From positions 1,550,001 through 1,614,000 of the forward strand of contig BEDY01000004.1 of the NCBI GenBank assembly GCA_002335605.1: a stretch of 64,000 nt of DNA, in the 5' to 3' direction. The translations under genes were made by a program, and so were the position numbers. The notes beneath the pieces were generated by a model. The model had not been told where the DNA came from. It did no database searches and saw only the letters and a list, made by a program, of their open reading frames with translations. Positions 10,270 to 22,848 of this stretch are shown here, one piece after another. Each line of letters opens with the position of its first letter. Position 1 is the stretch's first letter. This DNA comes from Prillingera fragicola (taxonomy: Eukaryota; Basidiomycota; Tremellomycetes; Trichosporonales; Trichosporonaceae).

Positions 10270-13200
10270 ATGAGCGAGCCTAACAAGGCCGTCCAAGCTG
10301 AGGAGCTCGAAGCACTTCGAGCAATCTTTGAGGTGAGTCGCCCGGGGCCAAGTAGGCTCTAAGGGTCGTCGTCCGACCAGGTACTTGCCTCGCGCAACAG
10401 AGGATACCACGCCATCGGTCGATGCTATGCGTTGCCAACTGGCTTGCGAGACCTATAGCAGCACACTCTGGCCGCGCATACTCCTGCATGGACCCTTATC
10501 TAACAGCCCAGGACGACTGGCACGACATCCCCCCAAGACGAACAGCATGGGGTACTGACGGAGAGCAAGGGTGGTGGGAGGTGCAGCTCCGCTCCACCGA
10601 GGATGCGCGCGTAAGCGTAAAGTTGAAGGGGCGAATGACAAAGGTAGGCTCGGCCAGTCAAGCGACTCAATCTCATGCCCCGCCCGCAGACATATCCAGA
10701 CCAACCTCCTCCGCTTTCATTAATCGAGCCTATAAAGCTCTCAGCCGCACATGTCCGCACACTCACAAAGCTTGTGCTGGAAAAAGCTAGGGCGTCGGTG
10801 GGAGCGCCTATGATCTTTGACGTGAGTTGGCGGTATCCTTGCCAGTCATTGACAGACAGTTGGCCGACATGGTGCGCGAGTGGATCTCTGTCAACCATGT
10901 TCCGTTGCCCAAGCCTGGAGATCCCGAGCCGACATTGATGGAAGAGATGGCACAGCGAGAGGAGGCCCAGCGAGCGGTGAGTGTGGTGCTTGTTGTTGTG
11001 GCTGACGTGCCAGGCGCAAGCGATGAAGGTGCAGAGCGACCTGCAGAAAAAGAGTGCACTCGCGGCGGAACGAGACCGACAGCTGAATGAGAGGATCCTC
11101 CTCGATGCCTCACGCAAGGAAGAGCGTGCGCGTCAGGCGGTCGTGGAAGAAGCAGAGAGACAGCGCGCTGAAAAGGTGTCGACACTGGCGGATGGAGAGC
11201 TCGAGATGCGTGAGTTGGTCCTGGACCAGCCCATCTCCATCGACGCGCATTTGGGCCAGTGGGCTACTTGGACCCTGTTTGCCGGTCATCGAGAAACTCT
11301 GTGGACGAGCTACACTGCCGAGCCAGTGAATACGGACGCCAAAGGCGGGGACACGTTTGTTAAAGCGAGCCCGCCCACCGTGACTGTTCAGGTTATCGAT
11401 TTCTCCAAAGCGTACTACCACGGCAGCCACGGACGCAAACGAGTGGACGCTCTCGCAAATGAGATTGCTCGTTTGAAAGAGGTCCGGTCAGAGCATGTCG
11501 CCCGCGTGTATTCGGTCCAGCGCACAAAGAGTCCCAAGGGCTGGGAGCGTCTTATCGTCGTCGTGGAACGTATCATTGAAGGAGGTCGACTCCGGACATG
11601 GCTGCCAACCAATGGCTTTGGCGAAGAGATTGCAAAGGACTACATCGGTCAAATCCTGACGGGTCTCGCAGATCTGCATCGCCACCATGGAACACAGAAA
11701 CAGATTGACACGGATCTTATCCTCATTTGTCCTGGAGCACTCGGCAAACCCTGCCTCAAGCTCTCGGGCACAGGCTACGCTCGACGCATCATCGAGTTTC
11801 ACCGGTCTAACCCTTTCCTCAAGACGCAGGAGGACGGATACCCGGACTCGTGGTTGTCGCCGGACGAGATCGAGTCGCCGTACCAGTACTCGCCCAAGCG
11901 AGATCTCTGGCATGCCGGCCTGCTGCTCTTGCAGTTACTGTTTGGCAAGAACTGCCTGTGGACGTACCCCGACCTGCATACGCTGCTGCAGCATGCACCA
12001 GGTGGCGTCAGTGTTCAGACTATGGAGCTGCTCAGTGGCCTCCTTAACCCTGTTCACAAGAAGCGGTTCACTGCCGACGACGCGCTGGCGAGGCTGAGGA
12101 TAGAGGACGATGATATCACTTCCAGACCTCCGCCGCGAGCTATACCTGGCTACATATCGGGTCAGGCTTCGACCGTCGGATCGGCCAGCTCAAGCTTTCA
12201 CCAGGACATGTTTGGCAGGTCGCCAGTCATGGGGCGTGGACTATCGTCGTACTTTCCCAATACGACTGGAAGTGGCCCGCTGCGATACTCGCGATACCGC
12301 GCAGACTTTGAGGAAGTCGAGTTCCTGGGTAAAGGAGGTTTCGGCGAGGTCGTAAAGGCGCGGAACAAGTTGGACGGTCGTCCCTACGCGATCAAGAAGG
12401 TCAAGCTGCGTCCAGAAGACAACGAGAGTCGTGTGCTGCGCGAGGTCAACAGTCTCTCCCGAGTCAGCCACCAGTACATTGTGCGCTACTACTCTTGCTG
12501 GTTGGAAGAGGTCGGCCCTCCCGAGCGAGAACCAAGCGAAGATCCCGAGTCGATGACGGCGTCTACGATCTCGACGGACAGTGAAGACATCTTTGCCGTC
12601 AACTTTGACGATTCGCGTCGAGACCAGTCACGCAGCGCGTCCTTCCCGCGTATCCGCTTTGCCGGCTCGAGCGACGAAGAGGACGACGACGACGACAGCG
12701 ACGACGATTCAGATGCCTCGGATGAAACGACAAGCAGTTGGTCCAGCGCGGGCACGGTGGCTGATCCGTCGGTCACTGATCCGCGGGCGAAATCAAAGGC
12801 TATCTCGGTGCCCTCGCGGTTGTCCAAGCCGTCAGCATCGTACACTGGCACGACGACGGATGACGGCTCTGTGCAGCGTATTCTATACATCCAGATGGAG
12901 TTTGTCGAAAAGGTAAGCTTCGACATTGTGACCGTGACTGACGCACCAGCAAACTCTGCGGGAGGCCATCAACGCGGGCCTGTCCGAGGACGAGGGTTGG
13001 CGCTTGCTCACGCAGATTCTGCAAGCCCTGGCCCACATGTCTTCGCTGGGCATTGTGCATCGAGACCTCAAGCCGTCCAACATTCTGCTTGATGCCAACG
13101 GAAACGTCAAGATTGCAGACTTTGGTCTCTCCACGACAGACCTGCAGGTCAACGAGCCGTCTGGAGGGATGCACTCGTCAGCCGAGTTCTCGGACCGTAC

Positions 13201-15518
13201 CTCCAACATTGGTACGAGCATGTACATTGCTCCCGAGGTGCTCGTCTCCAAGTCGTACAATGAAAAGGTAAGCTGCCAGAGTCGAGAGATAGCTGACGGC
13301 CAAGGCCGACATGTACTCGTTGGGCATCATCTTCTTCGAGATGTGCTTCCCGTTCAAGACGGGCATGGAGCGAGTCGACATTTTGACAAAGCTGCGTCAA
13401 CCGAGCGTCACCTTTCCTCCTGCGTGGTCTGCGGACTTCAAGCGGCAGCAGCACGAGATTGTCAGCTTGCTCCTGCGCCACGATCCGGCATCACGGCCGC
13501 AGGCCACGCAGTTGCTGGCCGGTCCGCTTGTGCCGTCGAGGGACAAGGAGCAGAAGGTGTACGACAACGTGATCACAGAGATCACGAACCCTCGTTCGGA
13601 GAAGTATCCGGCGCTGATTGATGCTCTGTTCGAGTCGCATACAAACTCCTTCAACATTGACACACGTCTCGAAGACTACACCTACGACAACGACTATGAT
13701 GACGCCCACCACATCTGGCAGACTGTCGTCATCAAGCGCATTGTCGAGCTGTTCCAGCGCCACGGCGCAGTGGACGACTACCTACCCCTCATCGTCCCCG
13801 AGACTACACTCCTCAACGCCTTCCCAGATATCCAGCCGGTACGCTTCCTCGACCCGAACGGAAAGTTTGTACAGCTCCCGGCCTCCAACCTGCTTGGTCT
13901 TGCGCGTTCGGCGTCTCGCCGCCAGATTGAGCGTATCAAGCGTTATCACGTAGGATCGCGGTACACTGAGCACGCTGCTGGCGGCCAGCCAACGTCCCAC
14001 TCGGAGCTCTGCTTTGACATCGTCTCGCCCATTCGCTCGCAGGTCGCTGAGGCGGAGCTTCTGGACGTCATGGACAAGGTCCTCTCCGAGTGTCAGGGCG
14101 GTATAGGTGGTGGCCACGTCGACTATGAGTTCCACGTCAGTCACGAGACTGTGCTGGCTTCTCTTCTCGCTGCCACGCCCGTCCAGGTGCGACCTCGTGT
14201 GCTCAAGGCGTTCAAGGGCCCCGCCTCTGGTGTGCAGTTTGGCGTCTCCCGGACGTCGCTGAGCAGTATCGTTGGCCTGTCCAAGGGCTTGGTCCACGAG
14301 CTAGAGCAGGTTAGCACCGCTGGCGAGTTTGCAGTTGTGCGCAAGAAGGTTGAGACCGCCCTCTCGACGTCACGTCGAGGTCTCGCTGCCGCTTTGGACG
14401 AGATCGAGTCGGTCATCAAGCTCGCGCGCGCCAGTGGCATGAATCGCAAGATTCTCTTCCGGCCGACGCTGTCGAAAAACGCAGAGTACTTCCGAGGCGG
14501 CTTCATGTTTGAGCTTGTCCGTCGCGGTAAACAGGCTGAAGTCATTGCCTTTGGTGGACGTTACGACTCTCTCATGGAACATTTCAAAGAGCCTGCTCGT
14601 CAGCCTCGAAAGGTGTATGGTGTCGGCATGTCGCTCTCGGGCGACCATCTCACTCGTCTTGTGCGCAAGTATGAGAGTGCCATGTCTGAGCGCCTCATGA
14701 CCAAGGTCAGGGAGGAGGACAGGTCCTTCGGTTTCTGGACGCCTACCCGCTGCGACGTCTACATTGCCACAACTCCGCATGTCGACATTGACGTGCGTCT
14801 CAAGATTGCCGGTGAACTGTGGCGTGCAGGAATCCGCGCCGACCTGCAGTACGACGACGACCGCGGTCTGGAAGAGGTCCTAGAAGACTGCAAGGAGCAA
14901 AACATTCTGTACCTCGTCATTGCCCGTGCCCGCCCTACCATCAAGGTGTGGACGGCTCTGCGCTCTTCGGAACTGAAGCGCTACGAAGACGAAGTCAAGC
15001 GTGAAGAGCTTGTCCCCTGGCTCCGTGCCGCTATCGCCAATCAGCGCCACACAGATGCCAAGCACGCCTCGATCGACGACCCATCCCACACTGCGCCCAA
15101 GGAGAAGGAGCTCGAGACGCCGTCCCAGCGCTCTGACGCCGACATTCGTCTCGTCCTCCCGCCCGAACCACTGTCGTCGCGCCAGAACAAGGGCAAGCCC
15201 GTACGCAAGCATCGGCACGTCACCAAGACTGTCTACTACGACAAGGCGGCCGACTTTGCCGCGTCTGTAAAGTCGACGCTGCCCGTGCTTGGCGTCGACC
15301 TGGCGACGGACATGCTGTGCCACTTGTCTCTCGACTTGAACTGGGTGACGGACGACGAGGCCTGGCGGCAGGTCACACATACGCTGCCATCGTCGGAGCG
15401 CTCGTATGCCGATCAGGTGCGCACGGCCGTGCAAGAACACAAGCAGAGCGCGGGCGGTAACCTGTGGCTCTTCTCTGTACGAGAAGCGCGAGGGTTCCTG
15501 CTGCAGCTCGCTCGTTAA
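10270..15518 (+). CDS. GCN2: eIF2-alpha kinase Gcn2
   Basis: Sensor kinase of general amino acid control: uncharged tRNA and stalled ribosomes activate it to phosphorylate eIF2-alpha. Seven exons: 10270-10332, 10512-10643, 10690-10821, 10860-10976, 11014-12912, 12950-13267, 13305-15518; 1624 residues, close to the usual 1600-1650. In order: RWD domain (about 1-150, binds Gcn1); a charged helical linker; a pseudokinase domain (about 240-520); and the active kinase with Gly loop [12 protein letters not shown] (about 585), ATP Lys in [16 protein letters not shown] (about 818) and DFGLS. The HisRS-like domain follows from about 1050, then a C-terminal ribosome/dimerisation domain. The kinase insert is long and highly acidic (a run of Asp at about 690-710). 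Intron 1 is about 180 bp, longer than the rest. The first ATG opens the RWD domain directly. It converges on RPN2 with only 140 bp between stops. Confidence 0.97.
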
Positions 15519-15658
15519 GGCGTTTCTACCCATGTCTCCGTACACCTCTCACTGTAGATTATTAGATGCCACCCCCTTTAAAATCAAGCAGCCGTCTTTA
15601 TGTCATGCATATGCTTGCTGCTCTACACCGCCATCTGTAACCGATCTACTGCTCAAAC

Positions 15659-18600
15659 CTAGTCTTCAAACTCGTACTCGAACGCCTCGGGCATCGCGCC
15701 ATCCCAGTCCATATCGCTGGTCGTTGGTGCCGGGCCAGGCGTGTCGACAGCCGACGTCGACAGGGCCGCCGCACCAGCAGCAGCATCAGCAGCTGCTGCC
15801 GGCTCCTCCTGCACGCCGCGCGGCCACAGCGACTCGTCGAGCTCAATGTACTCGCCCTCTGAGCTTTCGCTGTCTGCGAGGAGGAGCACCTTGCCGCTCC
15901 ACTGGACGCGGGCCTGTCCGTCTGCCTGCTTGTCGTTGTCGAACGCAGTCGCGTCGCCGACAGAGCGGACGGGGAGGTATCGTCCCTTCTTGGGGTGGAG
16001 AGGGACAATGGGGGCGGGGGTTGCGGGGGTGCCGTTTGTGGCAGCTCCGCTTGTTGATGCGGGGGCGGGAAGCGAGGCGGGGGCATAGGGTCCGGTGATA
16101 AAGGGGAGCTGCATTGGCGTGATGCGGGACATGTTGGCGACGACAGACTGTGCGGGCTCTGCTGGCTTGCGCTCCTTCTTCTCAGTTGGTGCGGCGTCCT
16201 TGCCTGCGAGCTCGGGCTTGTCGTCCGTCTCCATCGCGTCGCCCTGCTCTGCCTTTTTGGTTTTTGCGCGGGCCTGAGCCTTTGCCGTCGTCGAGAGAAC
16301 GGCAGCCTTGGCCTTCTTCTTCTTCTCTTCCTTCTCAGGCTTGGCGTTCGAAGGGTAGTCGAACATGGAAGGCTTGGCCCACGAGACAAAGTCGACCTTG
16401 GGGATGCGCAGCTTGGCGTCAACGGCGATAATGGTCGTAGGGGTAAAGGTGAGACCCAGGAAGTGGGCCAGGGGGTACCAGTACCAGAACTGGACAAAGA
16501 GAACCATACCAACAATAGCCTTCATGTCGGGGGTACCCGCACGAGTGGCAAGCGAGATGGTCATGTTGCGGCCACCAGCGTCAATGATACCCTGGGCCAG
16601 CGAAGCACCAAAGCGGGCCATGGGGTCCTCGTGCTTGTCGGTGACGACCTTGGCAAAGAGTTCACGGATCTCCTTGACCTTGGGGGTCTGAGCCTCGGTC
16701 TGCTGGATGAGGATCATGGCAAGCGCAATGTAGGCACCCTGGCGGACAAAGTCGACGGGGTCGCGAGTCATGGGCTCGAGCAGGTCAATGGCCTCCTCGA
16801 GACCGGTGCCCGCACACGAGATACCGAGCGCCAGGGTCGCACCGTGACGAACGTGGGGGTTGTAGCTCTCGGCCAGGAGCTGGACGACACGGGGGACCTG
16901 GGTGTGGTTGCGGAAGAGCACGAAACCAAGAGCAATGACCGCGGCGCGACGGACGTCGTCGTTGACATCCGAGACGGCAAAGTGGAGAAGCTGCTTGATG
17001 ACCTTGTTGTCGCCAGTGCCGACGTAGGCGAGAGCGTAGACGAACATTCCACCGTAGCGGAGAATGGCGTCGTTGCTCGTGGTGAACTTTTGGATAACCT
17101 CGGAAGCGGCATGACGCTTGCCGTACATGATGAGGGCAGTGCCAATGGCGACACCACGAACAATCTTCTCGTGCTGAGTCTCACCAGCGTAGGCAATCAT
17201 CTCGTCGAGTACACGCTCACTAGGTTGGCCAAGCATGACGAGACCCATGGCATAACCAGCGGCCTCGGACGAAGTGGCATTGTCCTGGAACAGCATGTTC
17301 TTGAGCTCGTCGTAAATGTCCTCGTCACCGGTACCGAGAGCCGAGACACCGAGACCAAGAGCGGCACCGTGCTGGACAATGGGATCGTTGGCCTCGGACA
17401 GGCCCTTGCGAAGCTCCTTTTCAGCTCCCTCCTTGCGGCCAGTGTAGATGAGACCAAGGGCAAAGAGCGCTCCACCCTCACTGAACTTGGAGGGCGCCGA
17501 GCCACCGGGAAGGTAGGGCTTGACGACACGGACACCGTTGATGTACGAACCGCGGTGGATGAGACCAAGAGCAGCGGTAGCCGAAAACTTGGCCCAGTTG
17601 GACGCCCTTCCGAGCCAGTCCAGGTTCTCGCGCAGGAAGCGGTCCGAGGTGGTACCGCAGTGGGCAAAGGCGTTGGTGAAAGTGATGGCAGAGTGGTAGA
17701 TCGAGTAGCGGTCCTCGAGCGAGTCCTTGGTGACCTTGAGGATGGACATGTCGGTCTGGTTGTTCTTCTTGAGGAAGTTGATGTAGAGCTCGGCAATGCG
17801 CGAGCCGTTCAAAATCTCCTCGACAACAGTACGGTCCTCCTCACTGCCAGACTGGCCCTCGGGTCCCCATCCGCGCTCTGCGAGCGTAGAGCGCAGCCTC
17901 TCGGTAAAGTTCTGGGGCGCCATCTCGGTAACGTCAAAGGCAATCTGGTACGCCTCGAGCTTGCCGTGGTCGGCGCCGCTCTCGAGAAGCGCGACAACTC
18001 CCTCACCACAGGCGACGGGGTCATCGAGCTGAACCCAGAGTTGTGTGATGGAGTTGTAGTCGGAGGGAGTCGTGAGCTGGAAGAGCTTGAGGAGGAGGTG
18101 GAGGAGCTGCCTTGTCAGCACATACGGCAGCACATTGCGGGGGATACTCACGTCACGACGGAACGAGTCTGGCCAGGCATCGCTTCCAGCGGCACCGCCA
18201 ATAGTCTCGGACAAGATGTAACGCAGAAGCGACTCGTCGTGGAGCACGCCGTCCGACGACTTGCGCGCGACGGCGCGAGATGAACTAGCCTCTGAAGCGC
18301 GTGAGTTGATGTAAATGTCCTCGATGAGAGGCAGACGGCGGAGCGACAGCGCAAGACCGATAGCAAGCTTGGCGCCGTCCTTTGATCCACTACGGATCAC
18401 GCCGTCGACAATCTCCTCGAGGCGGGGGTCGACGGCCTCGCCCTTGTTGGTCTCGGTGATGGCACGGTCGATGCAGCCGGCGATGATCGTTTCCTTGAAC
18501 TCGCCGTAGGGCTCCTGCTCAAACGCCGCGGCGGCACGGAGGGCAAACTCGACAGCCTCGTCGCGCTCGCCAAGGTAAAAGTAGACCTTTGAGCAGAGGA

Positions 18601-18919
18601 GGGCGGCGAGCGGTCGGCTCTCGACTGGAAGCTCGGAGAACTGGGGGTCGGCGAGCGACTCGCTGGGCCTGTCAGCTCGCTGCAACACTGCAAGAGCACT
18701 TACATGGACGCAAGCTCTTCACTGATCTCGGCCCAGAACTGGGGCACAATCGTAAGGAGGTACTTGAGAGCGTAGACGCGAACGTCGACGTCCTCGTCCT
18801 TGAGGAGGGCGAGGGAGCCCGCTGCAGCTCGTCAGCGGCTGTTGCGGGCGTTGCTTGCGACAGCAGGCGTCGCAGCGATGCTACTTACCTGCGCTCGTGG
18901 TAACAGTGGCCACGGGCAT
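15659..18919 (-). CDS. RPN2: 26S proteasome regulatory subunit Rpn2 (PSMD1)
   Basis: Largest non-ATPase base subunit of the 19S particle; scaffold that anchors Rpn13 and contacts the 20S axis. Exons complement(18889-18919, 18704-18821, 18152-18668, 15659-18106), 1037 residues. The N-terminus (AAGSLALLKDEDVDVRVYAL, VPQFWAEISEEL) matches the family. The middle is a long array of proteasome/cyclosome repeats (GxxxALGL..., GAALGLGVSALG, HGATLALG...) from about 400 to 780. A Lys/Ala/Glu-rich insert lies near 830-880. The extreme C-terminus, PEAFEYEFED, resembles the FEY-type tail that docks on Rpn13. The third intron (18107-18151) is 45 bp, in frame and free of stops. I removed it because it has consensus ends and the flanking helices then join naturally (FRRD/LLHLLL); retention would add 15 residues. 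Confidence 0.96.
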
Positions 18920-19760
18920 GATGTTGGGCTTGTGGTGTGTGCGGAACAGGTAGAGGTTGTTGCTCTCAACTCGCTGCATCATCGTCACTACTGATCTCTG
19001 ACCAGCAACGCGCATGCGCGGTGTGGAATCAGAGACCACGTGGCGGAGAATCAGCTCGCAGCCCAGTGTGGCACCTGGCCCGGTGGAGGTGATCCGTATG
19101 GTGGAGGAAGGTTGAATCGATGCTGAACATGCATGCAATGCACTCTTTGCTATATTCTCTGTATAATCACAGCTACGACACATACCCACCTGTGCGTCAC
19201 TATGCAGAGAACGAAACTCGGAGGTACCGCGCTACTGGCAAAGTTACAGTCACCCACACGCAGAGGTGACATTTGAGCAGATGTTCCGACGGGCACACTG
19301 AGATCGTCACTCGCGTGAGCAACACGATCATACGCTACTCCCTGGTATCTTGGCACTGGCGGTTTAAGTGTCCCAAAGTACGTACCGGCGGTCTGGCGGA
19401 CAGGGGAACGCCACTGACATGATGGCACACTTGTATGAAGAGTCACGACCTCGCTGTGACACGACTCACGCGTGTGCGCTGCGATTCACTCATCGAAACA
19501 TCATACGCGCATCCCAGAAGTCTGTGACACAGGACTGAATTCCAGACGCTCTCGAACACTTCGACCGTTTGTGCAGTGCTTTGCAGTGCTTTGCGGAGAC
19601 TTGTGGCCGATGCCCGGTCGCTTGGTGTCGCCGAGACGCAAGGGGTGGGCGATGCCGGGGCATGCATATCGGTGTCATCCACAGTATCCGGAGACACAAG
19701 ATACTGGCGCGCTGCACTGGTTTAGTGTCAGGAATGTGGTAAGTGACAAGAGTTCATCAC

Positions 19761-20035
19761 GTTTCCAGTATTCTGGTCATGCTGGGTCGCACGACAGCGT
19801 GCACATGGCCGTTATTACGCCGTGACTGGTGAGCTGTGACAATGCTTGCGTCATGGGTGAGGGCTGTAACTCGTCTTGGTAAATGGGCATGCAAACTGGT
19901 TTGAGACGAAGGACAGTTTCCAGTGTTCTTGACGGCGTGCCCGTACACATGGCCGTGATCGACGCCGTGACTGGTGGTGAGGCTGTGACAATGCTTGAAG
20001 GATGTTACTCGTCTTGCAGATGGGCAAGCAACTCT
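19761..20035. repeat. Diverged direct duplication, two units about 155 bp apart
   Basis: Unit 1 starts at about 19761 and unit 2 at about 19916. Shared segments appear in the same order: GTTTCCAGT-TTCT; ACATGGCCGT; CGCCGTGACTGGT; GCTGTGACAATGCTTG; ACTCGTCTTG; and ATGGGCA-GCAA. Small indels and substitutions separate the copies, so the duplication is not recent. No ORF spans both units convincingly. Confidence 0.75.
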
Positions 20036-20092
20036 TTAAGCAGGGAGAATGAGACCCTCAAAAAGCCATACTCGGGCGTTTACCGGAATAAC

Positions 20093-20226
20093 GAGGTTAC
20101 AGATTGCTGACGAGACACGACGCTGCTGTCCACCGAGGTTACAGATTTACTCATGACACGCGACGCCGTGCAGGCGGCCAAGGTCACCCGCTGTCGAAAC
20201 AAGAGCCAAGGTTACAAGGTTACAGC
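20093..20226. repeat. Cluster of GGTTACA words
   Basis: The word AGGTTACAGATT occurs at about 20093 and again at about 20139, and GGTTACA occurs twice more at about 20210-20225. Spacing between the first two is 46 bp. It could be a cluster of protein-binding sites or a short decayed repeat; the sequence alone does not decide. Confidence 0.5.
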
Positions 20227-22848
20227 AGCAGCACCCGCACGACGCAAGCGAGCCCGCGGAAGGCGTCTGCATACCCAGCTAGGAGGTCATGATTGACGAT
20301 CGACCGTGACGCCCAGAAGGGTATCGAGTGTGGAGCCAACAGTCGCACGGTGTCAACTTGTCTCGACCACGGCGGACCGTCGGATGGGCCAGGCGCATGA
20401 GGCTGAAAGGAGAGGCTGCGAGAAATGAACCGAGAGGGTTTGGTTTGGACGGGGAGCGCGGAGCGCGGGTGCGCCACTCGAGCCTGCAAAAAAGACGTAA
20501 TGGCCAAAATTCGAGGTGAGCGTGACTTGTCACGAACGGCACGTAGGTTCCAGTAGTTTGACTGTGGCCTAGAATTTTGTTGTCATCTGCATCTGGCCGA
20601 GAACTGTCACAGGTCAAGAGCGGGTGTGTAGAGCAAAGCTGCAAACTTGAATAGCGAGAAGCACACACTTTTCGGTCGAGTTCTTCTGTGACAGCAAGGC
20701 CGAAACGCTGGCGACATTTCATTGACGGTCCGTGCCTTTGATACATGGAATGTGATTCAATACTGCACATGTCCAAAGTCTTGCCCGACAGATATGCACA
20801 CTGTGGATGGTTCTGGACTTCTGGGAAGGCAGAGACGACTACTGTATGGTAGAGTTGTGGCGGCTCCGAGTGGCGATTGTCAAGTGGCGGCTGCTTGCCA
20901 GCGACCTGGCTTCCCACCCTGTCCGGCTATACATTCTCATTGCATGTCTTGGATAGGAGACTGTGTAAGGATCTCCACCATTCACAGCACGGGCATCTCA
21001 CATCAGTCACTAATTCAAAGGCAAGAACGCATCGGCTATAACCGTCGAGAGGACAACTTATGCTCTACTCGAGGATTTCAGACGCAACAATCGTCTGCCT
21101 TCTTTACTAGACACTTCGAGTCAGCCAGTGTGTGTCAACATGAAAGTGCCTCTCACACAAGCACCCGGGTCCGAGCTCCCAAGCACCTACGCCCCCTGGA
21201 GATGGCGCGGTAACGGCCGCACGGATCACTCATTCGATGATCAGCGCCTATGCAGATCTCCACGCTGTGCCCATGTCCAAGCTGTCCAAGGTGTCCAAGC
21301 GGTACTTGGAGACTGACCAATGGGTACTGTATCTGTGCAACAAGGCCTTGATCCTTGGCAGTATCTCTTCGCACCAAGTAGAGCCCTGCACGCACAGTCG
21401 TGTAATTAGTGTCATTCCTGACGCACGGCCTTTCCTTATCAGACGTGTCCCTCCGAATTCCCCGCATTCTGCATGTAGGTCGTTCAGAAGACTTGCACCG
21501 AAGCAAATGTATGCCTGCGTGATTTCTGGAGACGATCAGTTTCTGTTGCATCTACTGGTCCAGAGTTGCCTCGCCGCCAAGAACAAGGTGGGCGTGCTCT
21601 ATTGATAGCAAGTGCCCGACGTCATCAACAAAGTCGCGCGGAACTCGCCGGGTGGAGGTCTGGACACGACTCGGAACAATGCACGTGTGCTGGGTGGGTG
21701 GGCGAGGCGCAGGCGGATGGGCTGTTCCTGGCTGCTCATACATCTACTGCCTGCAGCGCTCGTTGTGTTTGTCACCTCGGGTGTGTCATTCTGTGTCTCT
21801 TTACAAACTAGATTTAAGTGTGGCATTTAAATCCCTCTCGACTTCTTTTCCTTCTAACAGAGTCCTCCTCCATCATACAACCAAGTACAATTCAAAAAGT
21901 ATGCGAGAGAGATAGCATGTCGTGTGACGCAGCCGACGGGTAAAGGGCTCGTTTTGACGCCCTGCCGCAGGGTCGGGAGCTGAACGGAATCAGATTTTTT
22001 CCCGCGTCGACCAACCAGGCGTGGGGCCAGAGGAGGGATTTCCCACCCAGGCAGCAGCCCCGCCCCATAACATGATCTCTATTCCAACACCTCTTTCTCT
22101 CTCCACCACCTCACACTGTCGTATCACACGCCACCCAACTACAAAACTCTTCCTTTCGGATCACTGCTGTAGAGCTACACCTGCTCTACTCGCTCACCAC
22201 AGCACCTACTCAACTTTACCCCGTCTTCGCCGTTCACCACCGGCCCCTCATCGATGAAGAAGTTTAAGCTTCCTTGTAGTAACCAATACAGCTTGAAAGT
22301 GGATGCCCGGAAGTGAGTAGAATCGCGCAAAACGCTAGTCATTGTTGGGCACAGGCTGACGGGCGCCCCTCTTTCAACTCGCATCGTACCCTCGTTACGA
22401 CTTTTCCTCCATCGCATCGCACACCCTTATCGCGTCCGCCTTCCTTCTTTCCCTGCCTCCTCCTTTCCTTCCTCCCCCTCCCACACGCCCAATCGACTCC
22501 CATGCACCACAACAGCCCCTCCTCCGGCTCGTCCCAACTCTCCCTCCCGCTGATTTACACCCTCCTCACCAGCGGTGAGAAGCCCCCGTAACTTGGCTGT
22601 CGAGTACATCTCTCGACGCGCGCATTTCGTCCTGCGCCCCCAGCTGCTTAACGCTGCTCCACCTGTCTTTTGTTGACTTGCCCTACCCCCTGTTTTACAT
22701 GGGATAATATCATCAACTGTCGCTAGACTCCCGCGCACACGGGAATCACTGGCCAGTCCCCCTCTCCGAAACAATCTTTCGCGACCCTCCTCCCCTAAAT
22801 CAACCCCTCCTCAACTTTCCACCTAATTCCTCCCACGATCAGTGCGCG

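Larger units (their letters stand above)
18920..22848. other. Gene-free region between RPN2 and the unknown protein gene
   Basis: About 3.9 kb between two divergent genes. Small ORFs occur in all frames, but none shows a recognisable domain, spliced continuity or the GC-rich third positions of the neighbouring genes. It contains the duplicated block at 19761-20035 and the GGTTACA cluster at 20093-20226. The last 700 bp (about 22050-22840) are strongly C/T-rich on the plus strand, as expected for the promoter and leader of the gene starting at 22849. The rest holds nothing I can name. Confidence 0.55.

Noticed and set aside
16463..18283. 606-codon ORF antisense to RPN2
   Set aside because: RPN2 on the other strand is unmistakable; the antisense frame is a codon-bias shadow.
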